A DNA stretch of 64,000 nucleotides, taken from contig OX463783.1 in the NCBI GenBank assembly GCA_949825025.1, forward strand, positions 14,047,628 through 14,111,627, written 5' to 3'. A program made the position numbers and the translations under genes. The DNA is from Siphlonurus alternatus (taxonomy: Eukaryota; Arthropoda; Insecta; Ephemeroptera; Siphlonuridae). Of this stretch, positions 37,551 through 50,810 are shown piece after piece. Under the pieces are notes generated by a model. It was given only the letters and a program-made list of their open reading frames with translations. It had not been told where the DNA came from and ran no database searches. Position 1 is the first letter of the stretch; every line of letters starts with the position of its first letter.

Positions 37551-38706
37551 ACAAATATATTATATTTTTTAATAGCAACATTTTTTTTCGCTATGATACT
37601 TTGTAAAGATTATTATATTTTGTATTGAAATTTTTACTTTTTTTTTTATAATATAATTTTACTGTATAATGTCTTCATTTTATGTACTATAATTTAAAAT
37701 TTAAAATGTGAATATTAATGCTATAGTACTGTTACTGTATATTTTTATAAATATTTTTTTTTATATTCATAACATTTTTTCACGAAAAAAAAAATCATAT
37801 AAGAATTTAGTAAATTGAACTACAGGTTCGAACTATACTTTTATGAAGAAAAATTTTAAATTTATGAAGAGTAAGAAATCTGAGTATAACTTTAATTAAA
37901 AATATTTATAAAATATTAAGCGAAAAATTACATTTTATTTCAAAAAACTCTTTGCAATAGTTTCACCTTTCTATATAATAAATAATATTCTAACTTTCTT
38001 TAAATATTATACCATATAGATCCTCTTCAAATCATAAACATGTTAAAGTGATTAATCTATTTTATATCATGAATAGTTTATGGTTATATGTCTGAAAGTG
38101 GCTATTCATATGTCCACTTGATGTATAAAAATGTTGTCTAGGCAAACTCAAATCCTAGCTATGGTCATAGAGTTAGTGTCTTCACAAAAGAATAGTAGCC
38201 TCTTTAAACTTTTATCTCCGTCTAAAATCTAAAGATAGTTTAGATGTACGGAAGAAGGTTTTTTAAAACTGATTTAAGTTTTTTTCGTATGTATAAAAAA
38301 TATAATGTAAAGCTTAATCCGGATCAGTAAATTTTGCATTAAATTTATTGTTTGCTTTTTTTAAACACACTGAAAAAAAATGAGGATTGATATCAGTGGG
38401 TAATATTTTTTAAAATCTATTATTAAAAATAACTGTACATAATAAATAGAACAATTAATGCAAAAAAAACAATACATTGTTTTGATTAGCATAGTCAGTT
38501 ATAGAATATAATTCTGTTAGGACAAATTAAATTTTCAAATTATATTGATTAATTATTACGTTGAAATTTGAAATATATTATTTTTTAAATACTTTTATTT
38601 TGCTAAATCCACGTGACGTCACTGAAACGCACATTGCATACTTAACAGGAGCCTGTCGCGCCAAACAGTAGGAACCTCGTAATGATTTCTGGACAAAAAG
38701 AATTAA
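37551..38706. other. AT-rich stretch, nothing recognised
   Basis: A CRE octamer lies at 38614-38621, followed by a more balanced patch to 38700. No gene. Confidence 0.45.
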
Positions 38707-38755
38707 GAATCTGCCACAGAGTTGCACTAACTAAGTGCAACTCTGTGGAATCTGC
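38707..38755. repeat. 33-nt hairpin between 8-bp direct repeats
   Basis: GAATCTGC occurs at 38707-38714 and again at 38748-38755. Between them lies a perfect hairpin of 14-bp arms (CACAGAGTTGCACT) around AACTA. The layout is that of a minute element with a target duplication, or of a replication slip. One more base pair can form between the inner edges of the two repeats. Confidence 0.65.
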
Positions 38756-40111
38756 ATTAAATTTGTATTCCAAAGCACTAAGAAATTGATATTTTTTTTA
38801 AATATCGAAGTAAAACTTATACTATGACGTCACAGTCATGTAAAATATTTACTTACGTTTGTGTTTATTCTTACTGACTCTCATGACAATAAGCACTTTT
38901 CTTTTGAGTATTTAAAAGACAAATTTTAAATTTATATTAATTATTTCAAAACATAAGCTTATAAAAACTCCCTAACTAACCCTCAATTGACCTTATTTTC
39001 AAAAATAAAAGACTGATTATAGATCTAATGTGTATAATTCAAATTCAAAACTTGTAATATCCAACTTTAACTCATACTAGTTGCAACTCAATATTGTACA
39101 TTATATTTTTTTTAAAAGAAAACTACTGTACAATTTATTATGTAACATTAACTCTATTTGTTATAAGGTCTTTTACGAAATGAAAGTTTACAAGAAACAA
39201 CAACAAAAAAACTCTAGTAAGCAATGATACTCATCTGTATATTCGAAGTTATACTCCTACAAGTATAAATCCTTATATTCTTATTTGATAGGTCTCATCT
39301 TCTTTTAAAGAAAAAGGTATCTTATTACATAGTAATGTATCATTTAAAATACACAGTATATACCACAATTTTCATAAAAAAAAAACATGTCTCATATTTC
39401 TTTGTAAATAAATGTGTGAATTTACTTTCATAATAACATTCATTTTATATAAAATTACAAAAAAAAATTATAAACATATTTTTTAACACTAGTATCATGA
39501 TATTTTAACTTTATATATAAAAAAAAATCTAACATATACATACAAAAATTTACAGTGTTTTTATTATTTTTATTGAGTGTTATGTTTCTTGTATGAGTAT
39601 AAGAAGATAAGTATCAAAAATTTAATTTATTTATAAATAAAATTTAATTTAATCGTCAATAAAATCAGCATGATAAGACCCCCCTTAATGAGTAAACATG
39701 TGAAAGTTACTCAAATGTTATTCTTATATGTACATTTTATCAACTTAAAAAAAGGAAATTAAAATATATATAAGTAATTAAGTTTTACTTGAGGTTATAA
39801 AATTAATGTACTTTTTAAGATTACATAAACTAATAAATTTTAAAATGCTACCCAAATTTCTAATACTTTTAAAAACAGAAGGTTAATAAACGTTTTTAAT
39901 AGTCTTATAGAATGCTATGAATATACTGCATGGTAATATTTCCAATGGTGATTTCTGGTTTGTTGTTTTTCTATGGACATTCCAATTTCTAGCACTTTAA
40001 TCCAAGGTCTAAATATTAAAAGAAATATTGAAAATATGCACTTTTTTCTGATTCAAATATGCAATTTTTAACCATGTTATTGAATAAATGAAATAATTGA
40101 AATAAAATGAT
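38756..40111. other. AT-rich stretch; isolated CRE core
   Basis: ATGACGTCACAGTCATG at 38824-38840 resembles the B foldback core, without recognisable arms. The rest is featureless. Confidence 0.4.
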
Positions 40112-40316
40112 TAAGCAGTGTAGCACAGTCGGTATTAGACTTGCATTTTGGATCGTCTCATCCAGAGCTTGAGTTTGCCTCCGACTGCCTTGAGTGCATC
40201 AAATTTTTAAGTGCATTTGCCTGCCCGTGGCTGCTCACATGCGTAAGTCAAACACTGTATTTGGGAGGTGATGAAGTTCATTTTGGTGCCTTGACAAAGT
40301 AAAAAATAAATAAATT
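40112..40316 (+). mobile_element. tRNA-headed SINE, second type
   Basis: The head has GTAGCACAGTCGGT (pol III A-box-like, 40122-40135) and, about 45 bases on, GAGCTTGAGTTTGCCTCC (weak B box). The body is GC-balanced (TGCCTGCCCGTGGCTGCTCA) and ends in AAAAAATAAATAAAT. It lacks the CATCCTGACTGAGG core of the other SINEs, so it is a separate family. Flanking direct repeats are not clear. Confidence 0.6.
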
Positions 40317-42326
40317 TCAGAAGACTGTTATTTGGCAATTTACAGTATTTATATTTTTTGGTGTAATTAATATGCATACTTATAATATTATATCCTTAAT
40401 ATTAACCTACTTTTTGAATAATATTTCATAATAATATTACGTATTAAAAAAATAACAATTATTAATTACAATAAAAATACATTAATCTAATGAGAAAATA
40501 CATGTAAGTATATTTAAAATAATTTATAATATTACTATAAGTACACTAGTTACAAATCATATATACATATCATATATATTATAGAAGATGCGTATTACAG
40601 ATGAGTAAAAACAAGAATTTTCACTTTTCCTCTGAGAAGTGTATATATGAAAAGGGAACATGGTTAAGATAACACATTGCATTTTATGTTAAACCTCATT
40701 TATCAAAACCGTCACAAGTCCATGCATGCTTATAGTGTAACTTGATAATATATAGTACTAGGAATGTTGTTTATGTTTTTAATACTCATGTATATACATG
40801 CAGAAAAATATGTAGTAAGCAATTTTGTATTATTTGTAAAAGATTAATGTATATGTTTTTTATTGAAAATATATAATAAAGTCTATACTTGATTTATTAT
40901 CATCATCAATATAAATGTTGCGTCATGTGATTCATAATTATGTCATTTCAGGCAGAATTTTTATTTTTAACTGAAATAAGTCAATTATTAAGTTTATTAA
41001 GTGCTTGTATACATGATATTTAACTAGCAAGAAAAATAAATAATCTATCTAAATATAGTGTATGTTTTTGCAATTTAAGCATTTTAAGTATTGCTAGCAT
41101 TAAAATGCTCCTAATTCAAATTTTTAGCTCTGATTGAGAGTGAAAATTATGTGAACGAAGATTGCAATTTACACTATTTTTTCACAAGTATAAATTCATA
41201 ACAATTTAAACTGCACAGAAAAAAATGTTGGTTATTTTTTTATTTTGCTTTTGAAATATTTACCAGTTTTTAGAAGATTTTCTCAAATAAAATAACATAT
41301 TTCATTTAAACAATAAACTAGACCCACAATATAATCACTATTTATTGAATTTTTTTTTATAAAATGATTGTTTTTTAAAAGGGAACATTTCCAATAATAA
41401 GCGAATTTTGACTATGAAGTTGCTACCCGTCTTTTTACAATTTGTACATATGCCTATTTCATAATACCACGAACACATTGCATTTGTTATAATTCAACCT
41501 TTGAACCTACTGTTATAAATATCTTCAAATTAGATCAGTTAAAAACATTAATTCAATCAAAAGACTTAAAAGATTATAAATACATAAATTTCTAACACGC
41601 AATAACTTGAATGCAATTAATAACAGTGTAAGATAACAAGATCTATTAATTTATTTATTTGAATTCAGATGTCACCGTAATCGTGCGTTTGGAGTCATGA
41701 ACTTTCAAGAGAATCCTCGTATATATGGTTAGACAAACAACAGCAATATACGTAGAGATATACCCAACATAGGGCTGTGAATATAGAAAGAGAGAAGAGA
41801 GAGATGGTCGAGGTTAATAAGGGGTACAAGCGTCTCTTTTGCTATGTCAAGTACTTTTAATTGAAAGCCCAATTAAACTAATGAAATGCATTTGTAATTT
41901 ATCATTTTATTTTTATTTAAATTATACTATCATATTTCACACAAGTTTCCTGTTTAATTTTTTTATAATTTTATATAAAGATCTAATAAGTGTTTAAATT
42001 GTAAATATTATATTTTTATTAATTTGATTGCTATAAATTTAAAAATAATAAACTATATAATATTTTTACCATTTTTATAGTTAACTAATTATGTTGAAGA
42101 TAATTGCTAAATAAAAGTGAATTTTTACTATAATGCAGTACGTATTGTAAATTTTAGAAACAATGTTAATTTTATGGAGAGTGCAAAATGAGGATATTTT
42201 TAATTTGCATAATTATAACAGATTTATAATGTTAAAATCACAGACTAAAAATCATATATTCGTAACTATATTATTTATTTGCCAGGAATTTTTTCTATTT
42301 TTTTTTTTTTTTTTTAGCTTTACATT
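40317..42326. other. AT-rich stretch, nothing recognised
   Basis: 41670-41840 is more balanced and includes a short GA-rich patch. No gene or repeat recognised. Confidence 0.45.
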
Positions 42327-42466
42327 GTACACCCCTCGCCACTGAAAAGTTCCCTTCATGCAGTCTTATTATACTGTATAATAATCACCATGCCATATAT
42401 TATACTTACGGAGCATAGTGATTAACAAGGCTACAGAAGGGAACTTTTCAGAGGCGAGGAGTGTAC
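42327..42466. mobile_element. Hairpin MITE D2
   Basis: GTACACCCCTCGCCACTGAA, AAGTTCCCTTCATGCAG pairs with GAAGGGAACTTTTCAGAGGC, GAGGAGTGTAC. The arms are better preserved than in D1. GTAC closes both ends. Confidence 0.85.
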
Positions 42467-42599
42467 CCTGTTTAAAGGTACTGGTAGCAGGTAAATCGAA
42501 CTTACAAATCTTCTTGGACCTTGCATAATTATGCTTTAGAATTTCGTTAGTTCCTTTAAAAAATCTATGACATAAGTAAACATGTGATGTGAATAATAA
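42467..42599. other. Spacer
   Basis: No feature supported. Confidence 0.4.
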
Positions 42600-42775
42600 A
42601 AGAACTGTGGAAACCTAATTTCAGGATGATTATCAAATATAAACAATATCATCAGCAACCAATTACCTTCATCAATGTTTGACCTGGACATTTAGATCAA
42701 TATTGGATCAAACCAAAGACCATTGATTAAAAGGCAAGCGAGTTTGCCATTATGATATTTACCAGTGGTACGTTT
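42600..42775 (-). mobile_element. Degenerate SINE
   Basis: GAACTGTGGAAACCTAATTT, CAGGATGATTATCAA and, at the far end, TTGGATCAAACCAAAGACCA (decayed B box) follow the order of the minus-strand tRNA-headed SINE at 3334-3575, with heavy substitution and small deletions. Confidence 0.5.
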
Positions 42776-43489
42776 TATATTCAATAAATTATGCAATTTT
42801 GAATACACCTTTACCGAAATATATTATTTTTTATAAGCAAAAAAAAAAACTGAAATATTACCAAACATTTCTATAATTTATTAAAAACTTCATTAAAAAA
42901 AATTGAGTGGGAGTTTTGCCTATTACGTACCATGAGAAAATATAATAAACATTAAAATATTATAATAAATTAATAGCAACAAAAATTATGCATTGTTTAA
43001 CTCAATAAAACGAAAACATCTTGTCATAATTACATATATTGCAATGAATAATAATAAAAAAAATATATGTAAGTAAGCATCATATAGTGCTGTTTTGTAC
43101 CATCATAAGTGAAAAGGTTGAAGTATTATTAATTATTATTATATAAAGGTCTATAGTTCATCTTTTACCACACACACGCAATGTTAAAAAGTCAAAGGTC
43201 CTTTTTTTTTTTACTTTATGTCAGTAAATTAAAAATTATATATATTTTCCAAAAATATAATCAAATTTATTATAACATACTTTAATTAGATTTATATTTA
43301 TGTTTAACTTTAATAATAAGTTACAGTATTGTCATAACATTTTAATATATACGTTTATTGCATGTTTTTAATTATAGACCTATTGCATATAAATTCATTG
43401 TTTATTTATGTAAATAATTATTTTTTCAAATAAAAATTGAATACATTATTTACTTACTAACTTAAACCTTCTGAAATCCTGTATAATTA
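42776..43489. other. AT-rich stretch, nothing recognised
   Basis: No feature supported. Confidence 0.5.
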
Positions 43490-43700
43490 GCTCGCTTCGC
43501 ATTGGCTCATCCGGAACGAAGTGGCCAAGCAAATTCATCCTGGCATATACCAGTGACTGAGGGAACCGTGGAGACCTCAGTCAGAATGGACGTTGTCAGG
43601 AAAACAACATATTGAAAAGTGCATGTGGTGGAGAAGCTTGATGGTCACCTATCCAACTATAACCACGCTTGACATTGCTTGACTTACATTACAACCGGTC
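43490..43700 (-). mobile_element. 5S-rRNA-headed SINE, best-preserved head
   Basis: Read on the minus strand, 43685 down to 43643 reads AAGTCAAGCAATGTCAAGC, then GGTTATAGTTGGATAGGTGACC. Over about 43 bases this follows animal 5S rRNA (its box A to box C region) with the correct spacing. The CAGTC/ACTGAGGTCTCCACGGTTCC core and a CAGGATGAATTTGC part follow. This copy makes the 5S origin of the family clear. Confidence 0.78.
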
Positions 43701-45547
<1,847 letters not shown>

Positions 45548-45851
45548 CGGACAACCTGCATGATTTGTTATCACATATTTGGATAGAGGACCTAGTATAT
45601 TAATAATATTTGTTTTGTTCATTTTTTTTTAACCCTTCAAACTCGAAGGGAAAGCGGCTGTGACGTCATAGTCAAGTGAATTCTTTTCCTATGCTTGTAT
45701 GTTAAATATTTGCATGACTATGACGTCACAGTATCTTTCTCTTCAATTTTGAGTGTTGAAAGTGTGAAAGGGTACAACAACAAAAATTGGAAAAAATTGA
45801 CAATCCATAACTCGTGATCCTCTAAAATAAAATTTTTTAATCAGGTTGTTT
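45548..45851. mobile_element. B-type foldback (304 bp), two intact CRE octamers
   Basis: The outer arm ACGGACAACCTGCATGATTT, ATATTTGGATAGAGGACC, TTTTTTAACCC and GAAGGGAAAG leads to GTGACGTCATAGTCA (octamer 45661-45668). The mirrored ATGACTATGACGTCACAG follows (octamer 45721-45728), then TTGAAAGTGTGAAAGGG and the decayed right outer arm ending AATCAGGTTGTTTA. This is the best example of the B core symmetry. Confidence 0.82.
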
Positions 45852-46662
45852 ATTATAGAAATGCATAGTTTTAAATATAATTTACTAAAATAAACAATGA
45901 TTTATTGTGTTTATCATGACAGCTTACCTAGCTTATCATATGTAGTGTACACCTCGGAACAGCACAAATGTTTACAATGCACTTAGGGGCATGGTGAACA
46001 TAATATCTATCATATAGGTATAATAGAGTAAGTCATGAAACGAGTCTGGCTGTTTGATTTATCTATTCCACATTAGAGATTTTTTTTTATTATTTGTTTT
46101 TAAGGATTAGGTAAATGAGAGCACTAACATTCCAACTATCTCGAAGTGCATATTCTACTACCTGGAAGTGTATAATTATTGTGTTTGTACCTATAAATGA
46201 AGAAAAACGTATTTTATATCTTTGCATTTTTTTTTCAATATAAAAATAAACCATGAATGCGTAAATTAATGAAACACTTAAGTCATTATCATTAAGATTC
46301 CTTTTTTTATGATTATTTTTTTTGTCATCGCTAATTAAAATGGCAAGCGCGGAAAAATAGATTTCTACGTCGCAGCCATAAATTTAATTGAAGTGATAAA
46401 TGACTTTTCTTAGTAAAGATGCAACTCTCATTCGTCACACTGACAATAAAAAATATTTTACACATTTATTGAATATTTTTTTATACATTGACATTTTATT
46501 TATTTATTGCAGTTGAAATGCAGTAAATTATAGTTAAGACGTAAACTGTGCAGTTATAATAAAATGGTGCGCATTTAAAATGTCATATGGTGTTATATTT
46601 TTTATTTTGTAGTATTAAATATAACGTTGTACGTTGATCAACTCAGATTTTATCAAAGTCAA
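45852..46662. other. AT-rich stretch; possible half of an M element
   Basis: GTGTACACCTCGGAACAGCA near 45945 matches the left end of the family M hairpin at 55182, but no right arm is found. The rest is featureless. Confidence 0.4.
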
Positions 46663-46880
46663 AAGTCAAATAAAGCACAGTTTGTTATTAATTGGATGGG
46701 TGACCATTTTCAACAAAAATCACGGTTCTCCCACTCAAGGATAAATTATTAATATTTACCAATTTGTTAGGTGTGTACTATTACACGATTCCTCTAAAAA
46801 AAATAATGAAGCGTCCATCTTAACTGGGGTTTCCACATCTCCCTCAGTCAGTGCATATAAAATTTCTGGATTAATTATTC
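46663..46880 (+). mobile_element. 5S-rRNA-headed SINE
   Basis: AAGTCAAATAAAG at 46663 and AATTGGATGGGTGACC ending at 46705 lie at the spacing found in 5S rRNA. ATTTTCAACAAAAATCACGG follows, as at 20409, and then the core CCATCTTAACTGGGGTTTCC with TCCCTCAGTCAG. Confidence 0.72.
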
Positions 46881-47484
46881 AGTCTAAAATAAATAATAAT
46901 ACATATCCAAGACTTTTTACATTGTATGAATATTATTACCATAAACAAAATCATATAACAATTTAAAATTAATAGTAAAAATTTTAACGCAGAAACAGTA
47001 ATTTATTTTATTCAACTAATATTTTAAGACAATATTTTTTCACACTCAGTTTATGTTTCCATATAATATTTAAGTAAAATTATAAATTAGTTCAAATGCA
47101 TAAAGATGTCTTTGAAAAAAAAAAAAAAAAAAAAAAAAGTAAATTATTACAATTTTTTTCTTATTTCATGGGTAATTGTTATTTTTAATTATTAACTTCC
47201 ATTAACTGTGTGTGGCATGAAAATAATCTTATAGCGTGAAATCGAGTTGAGATTTTTACTTTAAAAGAAAGTCACGTTTGAGAAATAAAAATCACTTTTT
47301 GTATGTCATGTAAAGTATTTCAAATATTTAATTTGACTTTTTTAATATACATTTTTTTAAAATTATGTGTTGCTATATTCTGGGAAATATTAATATTTTG
47401 TATAAGAAAAAAATAAAATGTTATTTTTATTTGTAACAATATTTTAGAACAATTTTTGAAACTTTAGGGAAAAAAATGTATACT
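46881..47484. other. AT-rich stretch with poly-A run
   Basis: 24 A in a row at 47115-47138. Nothing else recognised. Confidence 0.5.
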
Positions 47485-47822
47485 GTACACTCCTCGCTTT
47501 TTTGCAGCCTTGTCAATCGGCCCCAGAGAATTGGTCCGAAGAGGAATTGGTCCGAAAAGGAATTGGTCCGAAAAAGAGGCGGTGCCAACGAGGAGTGGGG
47601 GGTTCTTAAAAACGTGTCAGATAAAAGTGGCAACGCTGCAAACGATTCGGACCAATTCCGCTTTCGGACCATTTCCTCTAAATATGATTTTTGTTTAATT
47701 TTGGTAGCATTACAAAGTGTAATCAGTAATCATTTTAAAAATGCAGTTAACTACTAAAAGTGCATTTATTGCAAATTGCAGACACTAACTTTATTTAAAA
47801 AAAGACGGCCAAAAGAAGGCGA

Positions 47823-48180
47823 AGAATTGGTCCGAAAGCTTTAATATATCAATTAAGAGGAATTGGTCCGAAAGCTTTATAATATCAATAAAGAGGAATT
47901 GGTCCGAAAACTTTATAATGTCAATTAAGAGGAATTGGTCCGAAAGCTTTATAATATCAAGAAAGAGGAATTAGTCCGAAAACTTTAATATATCAATAAA
48001 GAGGAATTGGTCCGAAAGCTTAATAATGTCAGTTAGGAGGAATTGGTCCGAAAGCTTTATAATATCAATAAAGAGGAATTGGTCCGAAAACTTTATAATG
48101 TCAATTAAGAGGAATTGGTCCGAAAGGTTTATTATGTCAATATAGAGGAATTGGTCCGAAAGGTTTATTATATCACAAAC
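47823..48180 (+). repeat. 36-bp tandem repeat, about 10 units (left arm)
   Basis: The unit is GAATTGGTCCGAAAGCTTTA followed by TAATATCAATAAAGAG, with variants at the end of the unit. Units 2-3 reappear as units 7-8, pointing to duplication of unit pairs. There are no unique spacers, so it is not a CRISPR array. Confidence 0.92.
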
Positions 48181-48914
48181 TAAAATATAAAATGAAATTT
48201 TATGATAAAAAATTAATAATATGGAATAAGGGTGGAATTCAAAATTGCTAAAAAAATCACTTCAGTCATGATATCTATGTAATTTTTGGACACAGTGATA
48301 TTTTTGTAAATATTATTCTAATTATTAAAATTCAGCTACACAAATAACAAGATTCTGTGGTATTAATTATATAACAAATTAGCATCCATCATTGTAAGTT
48401 TTAGGGAAATCCTTAATCAAAATAATTATTATGAATATAAAAATATGTAATTATTTTTAAAAAAATTATACGTACTGATGACAGAAAAAAGTCAAAAAGC
48501 ACATTGGAAATATTTAATTATTCAATTAAGCATGTTGTCATTTGATGGACTATTACATCTTGTCTTATTGGCTAAAAATGTATTTAAAATGATTTTTTTA
48601 AAGCTTTAATAATTTTTTATGCAACTGCACAATTAAAAGATAACAATTTATTCTTCTTAGTAAAATATTAAAAAATTGAAAACGAAGTCAAATCACCTCA
48701 TACGTACATATTGAAAAAATTAAAAAATTAGTACGTGAAGAAATAATATATTCACAGTTTTGCAGTATTGTACTAGATCATTCTCTTTCTTTAAATCATG
48801 GGGTTTCAAACAAAAACAAACGAGCCTGCAGTGGCCTCCCCCACACCCCCAATTTAAAATTAAAATATATGGCAGATTCCTCTTTATTGATATATATATA
48901 TATATAGTAAAGAT
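48181..48914. other. Centre of the foldback, AT-rich
   Basis: Unique AT-rich sequence between the inverted arrays, with no gene. It ends in a TATATA run. Confidence 0.5.
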
Positions 48915-49228
48915 TTCAGACGAATTCCCATTTCGGACAGTTTCCTCTCTACTTACGAAATTAAATTTTAGGATAGATTCCCCTTTACTGATATAATAAA
49001 GCTTTCGGACGGATTCCCCATTCGGACCAATTCCTCTTAATTGACATTATAAAGCTTTCAGACCAACTCCTCTTAATTGATACATTAAAGCTTTCGGACC
49101 AATTCCTCTATTTTGCCATTATAAAGCTTTCGGACCAATTCCTCTATTTTGACATTATAAAGCTTTCGGACCAATTCCTCTTAATTGACATTATAAAGCT
49201 TTCGGACCAATTCCCCTTTCGGACCAAT
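48915..49228 (-). repeat. 36-bp tandem repeat, about 7 units (right arm)
   Basis: The same unit in inverted orientation (TTTCGGACCAATTCCTCTTA and onward). The first two to three units at the inner edge are the most divergent; the outer ones are nearly identical. The copy number differs from the left arm. Confidence 0.9.
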
Positions 49229-49612
49229 TCTTCGCCTTCTTTTGGCCGTCTTTTTTTAAATAAAGTTAATAGTGTCTGCAATTTGCAATAAATGCACTTT
49301 TAGTAGTTAACTGCATTTTTAAAATGATTACTGATTACACTTTGTAATGCTACCAAAATTAAACAAAAATCATATTTAGAGGAAATGGTCCGAAAGCGGA
49401 ATTGGTCCGAATCGTTTGCAGCGTTGCCATTTTTATCTGACACATTTTTAAGAACCCCCCACTCCTCGTTGGCACCGCCTCTTTTTCGGACCAATTCCTT
49501 TTCGGACCAATTCCTCTTCGGACCAATTCCTAGGAGCCTTGTCAATCACCATTGTGATGTACTCATAGAGCATAGTGACTGCAGAGGGAACTTTTCAGAG
49601 GTGAAATTGTAC

Positions 49613-50228
49613 AATGCCATCAAAAGTATACTTCGAAACACCTGAATGTTACCAGAGCTTTCCATTTCAATCAAGCTCTTTCAATGAGTCTAAATGAGAG
49701 CATGGGGTAAAAATGAGTTCATTTTGAACTGGGCGTTTTTCTAACCTATTATACAATAAAAAATAAATATATGTATAATAATTCTTTTTTAGAGTTGTAT
49801 AGCTTACCTATATTGTAGTGCTAACAAATTAGAAAGAAAACTTCCACTACCTCAAGATATACAATATTTCTTTCAAGTAATATTTATTAAATAAAACATA
49901 ATTTCACACGTATATAAAAATAAATGTAAATAAAATATTACAGCATATATATATATATATAATTTAAATAAACGAAACCAATTATATTAAATATTATAAA
50001 TTTTCAAAGTAAAAAGTAGGTTACTATAATAATAATTTAACTTGTAAATCAAGTGACACCTGTGAGATAAATAAAAAAGGTAGTGTTGGTGGTAGTTTGG
50101 GTGAACAAGACAGCTAGCTCGGTACAGCTGCTGACCTTTTATACCGCACTACCTAACTGCAGGGTACACCACACAGCATAATAAATTGAATATTTGAAAC
50201 TTTTAAGTAATAAATATACATCAATATA
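49613..50228. other. AT-rich stretch with a small balanced block
   Basis: 50080-50165 holds ACAGCTGCTGACCTTTTATA (a CAGCTG E-box next to an AAAGGTCA half-site) and a GGTAGTG/CACTACC mirror pair. It may be regulatory or a short repeat; undecided. Confidence 0.35.
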
Positions 50229-50505
50229 CCGGGCACTTGACAGTGGTATGCAGTCGTAGTCAAATGGTCGTGAGTTCGATCCCAGGTACCGCCAAATTTT
50301 TCACAAGTGGCGGTTGCAAAAAAACACTAACTCATGTGGAAGAGATTGATGGCCTCCTCCATCAATTGCCGACCATCCGGACTGAGGTTTCCATGGTTTC
50401 TTCAGTTACATCCAGATGAACGCTGAGATGGATTGTTATATTAGACCATGATCATCCCGGTTTAGAAGGAAGGGACCCGAGAAACCCTATAAGCAGTGTG
50501 CTACA
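50229..50505 (+). mobile_element. tRNA-headed SINE, most complete copy
   Basis: GGTCGTGAGTTCGATCCCAG (B box, about 50267-50286) is followed by GTACCGCC, TTCACAAGTGGCGGTTGC, TCCATCAATTGCCGACCATC, the core GACTGAGGTTTCCATGGTTT, GCTGAGATGGATTG and GGAAGGGACCCGAGAAACC. The frame of 60 codons here is a shadow. This copy sets the reference order for the other SINE fragments in the window. Confidence 0.82.
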
Positions 50506-50634
50506 CTAGGTAGGTTTCACCGGGAAGTTAGATTTAGTTGATACGATTAGTACCCTACAACAGGGTTCAGTTGAAGCAGTAAGAATAATGTTACAGCTTA
50601 CAATAGGATAGTAAAGTCTAATTGTAAACCAAAA

Positions 50635-50810
50635 CAATGGTAATTGCAATAATGAGCTGTCTGCTATTTCAGGTTTGCACAATTATGAGCTGTAAATTGA
50701 CATAAAATACAGTCTCGTTGTCGCGCTCACCTGAAAAAGCAGATAGCTCATTTTTGCGACGAGATCATGGTAGACAGATAGTCAATTATTCCGGACGAGG
50801 GACGATATAC
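50635..50810 (-). repeat. Dispersed repeat N, copy 2
   Basis: On the minus strand it reads CGTCCCTCGTCCGGAATAAT, GACTATCTGTCTACCATGAT, CTCGTCGC, AATGAGCTATCTGC, CAGGTGAGCGCGACAACGAG, as in copy 1 (24175-24351). Its other end (AATAATGAGCTGTCTGC near 50650) is an inverted version of the start, so the unit is a hairpin of about 170 bp. Confidence 0.6.

Larger units (their letters stand above)
47519..49534. mobile_element. 2-kb foldback element with repeat-filled arms
   Basis: It is flanked by the 13-bp direct repeat AGCCTTGTCAATC (47506-47518 and 49535-49547), taken as a target duplication. The left arm starts AGAGAATTGGTCCGAAGAGG and the right arm is its inverse, with nearly identical arms of about 300 bp (to about 47820, and from about 49215) that differ at only a few positions. 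Next come 36-bp tandem repeats in each arm, then an AT-rich middle (48181-48900). This is the organisation of FB/Galileo-type foldbacks. There is no transposase; the frames of 60-93 codons in both arms are mirror images of each other. Confidence 0.82.
47485..49612. mobile_element. MITE D3, split by a nested palindrome
   Basis: The left part (GTACACTCCTCGC, TTTTGCAGCCTTGTCAATC, to 47518) and right part (GTCAATCACCATTGTGATGT, ATAGAGCATAGTGACTGCAG, AGGGAACTTTTCAGAGGTGA, to GTAC at 49612) together make one family D hairpin, shortened in its left arm. The 2-kb element described next sits between them. Confidence 0.75.

Noticed and set aside
47823..48180. CRISPR-like array (36-bp repeats)
   Set aside because: Units are contiguous with no unique spacers, in animal-type DNA and inside a foldback element.
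47476..49645. Matching frames of 62-93 codons in both arms of the 2-kb palindrome, apparently a conserved protein
   Set aside because: The two are inverted copies of the same DNA, so their agreement says nothing about coding. Much of them is translated repeat.
50237..50419. Frame of 60 codons
   Set aside because: Lies entirely within the tRNA-headed SINE.
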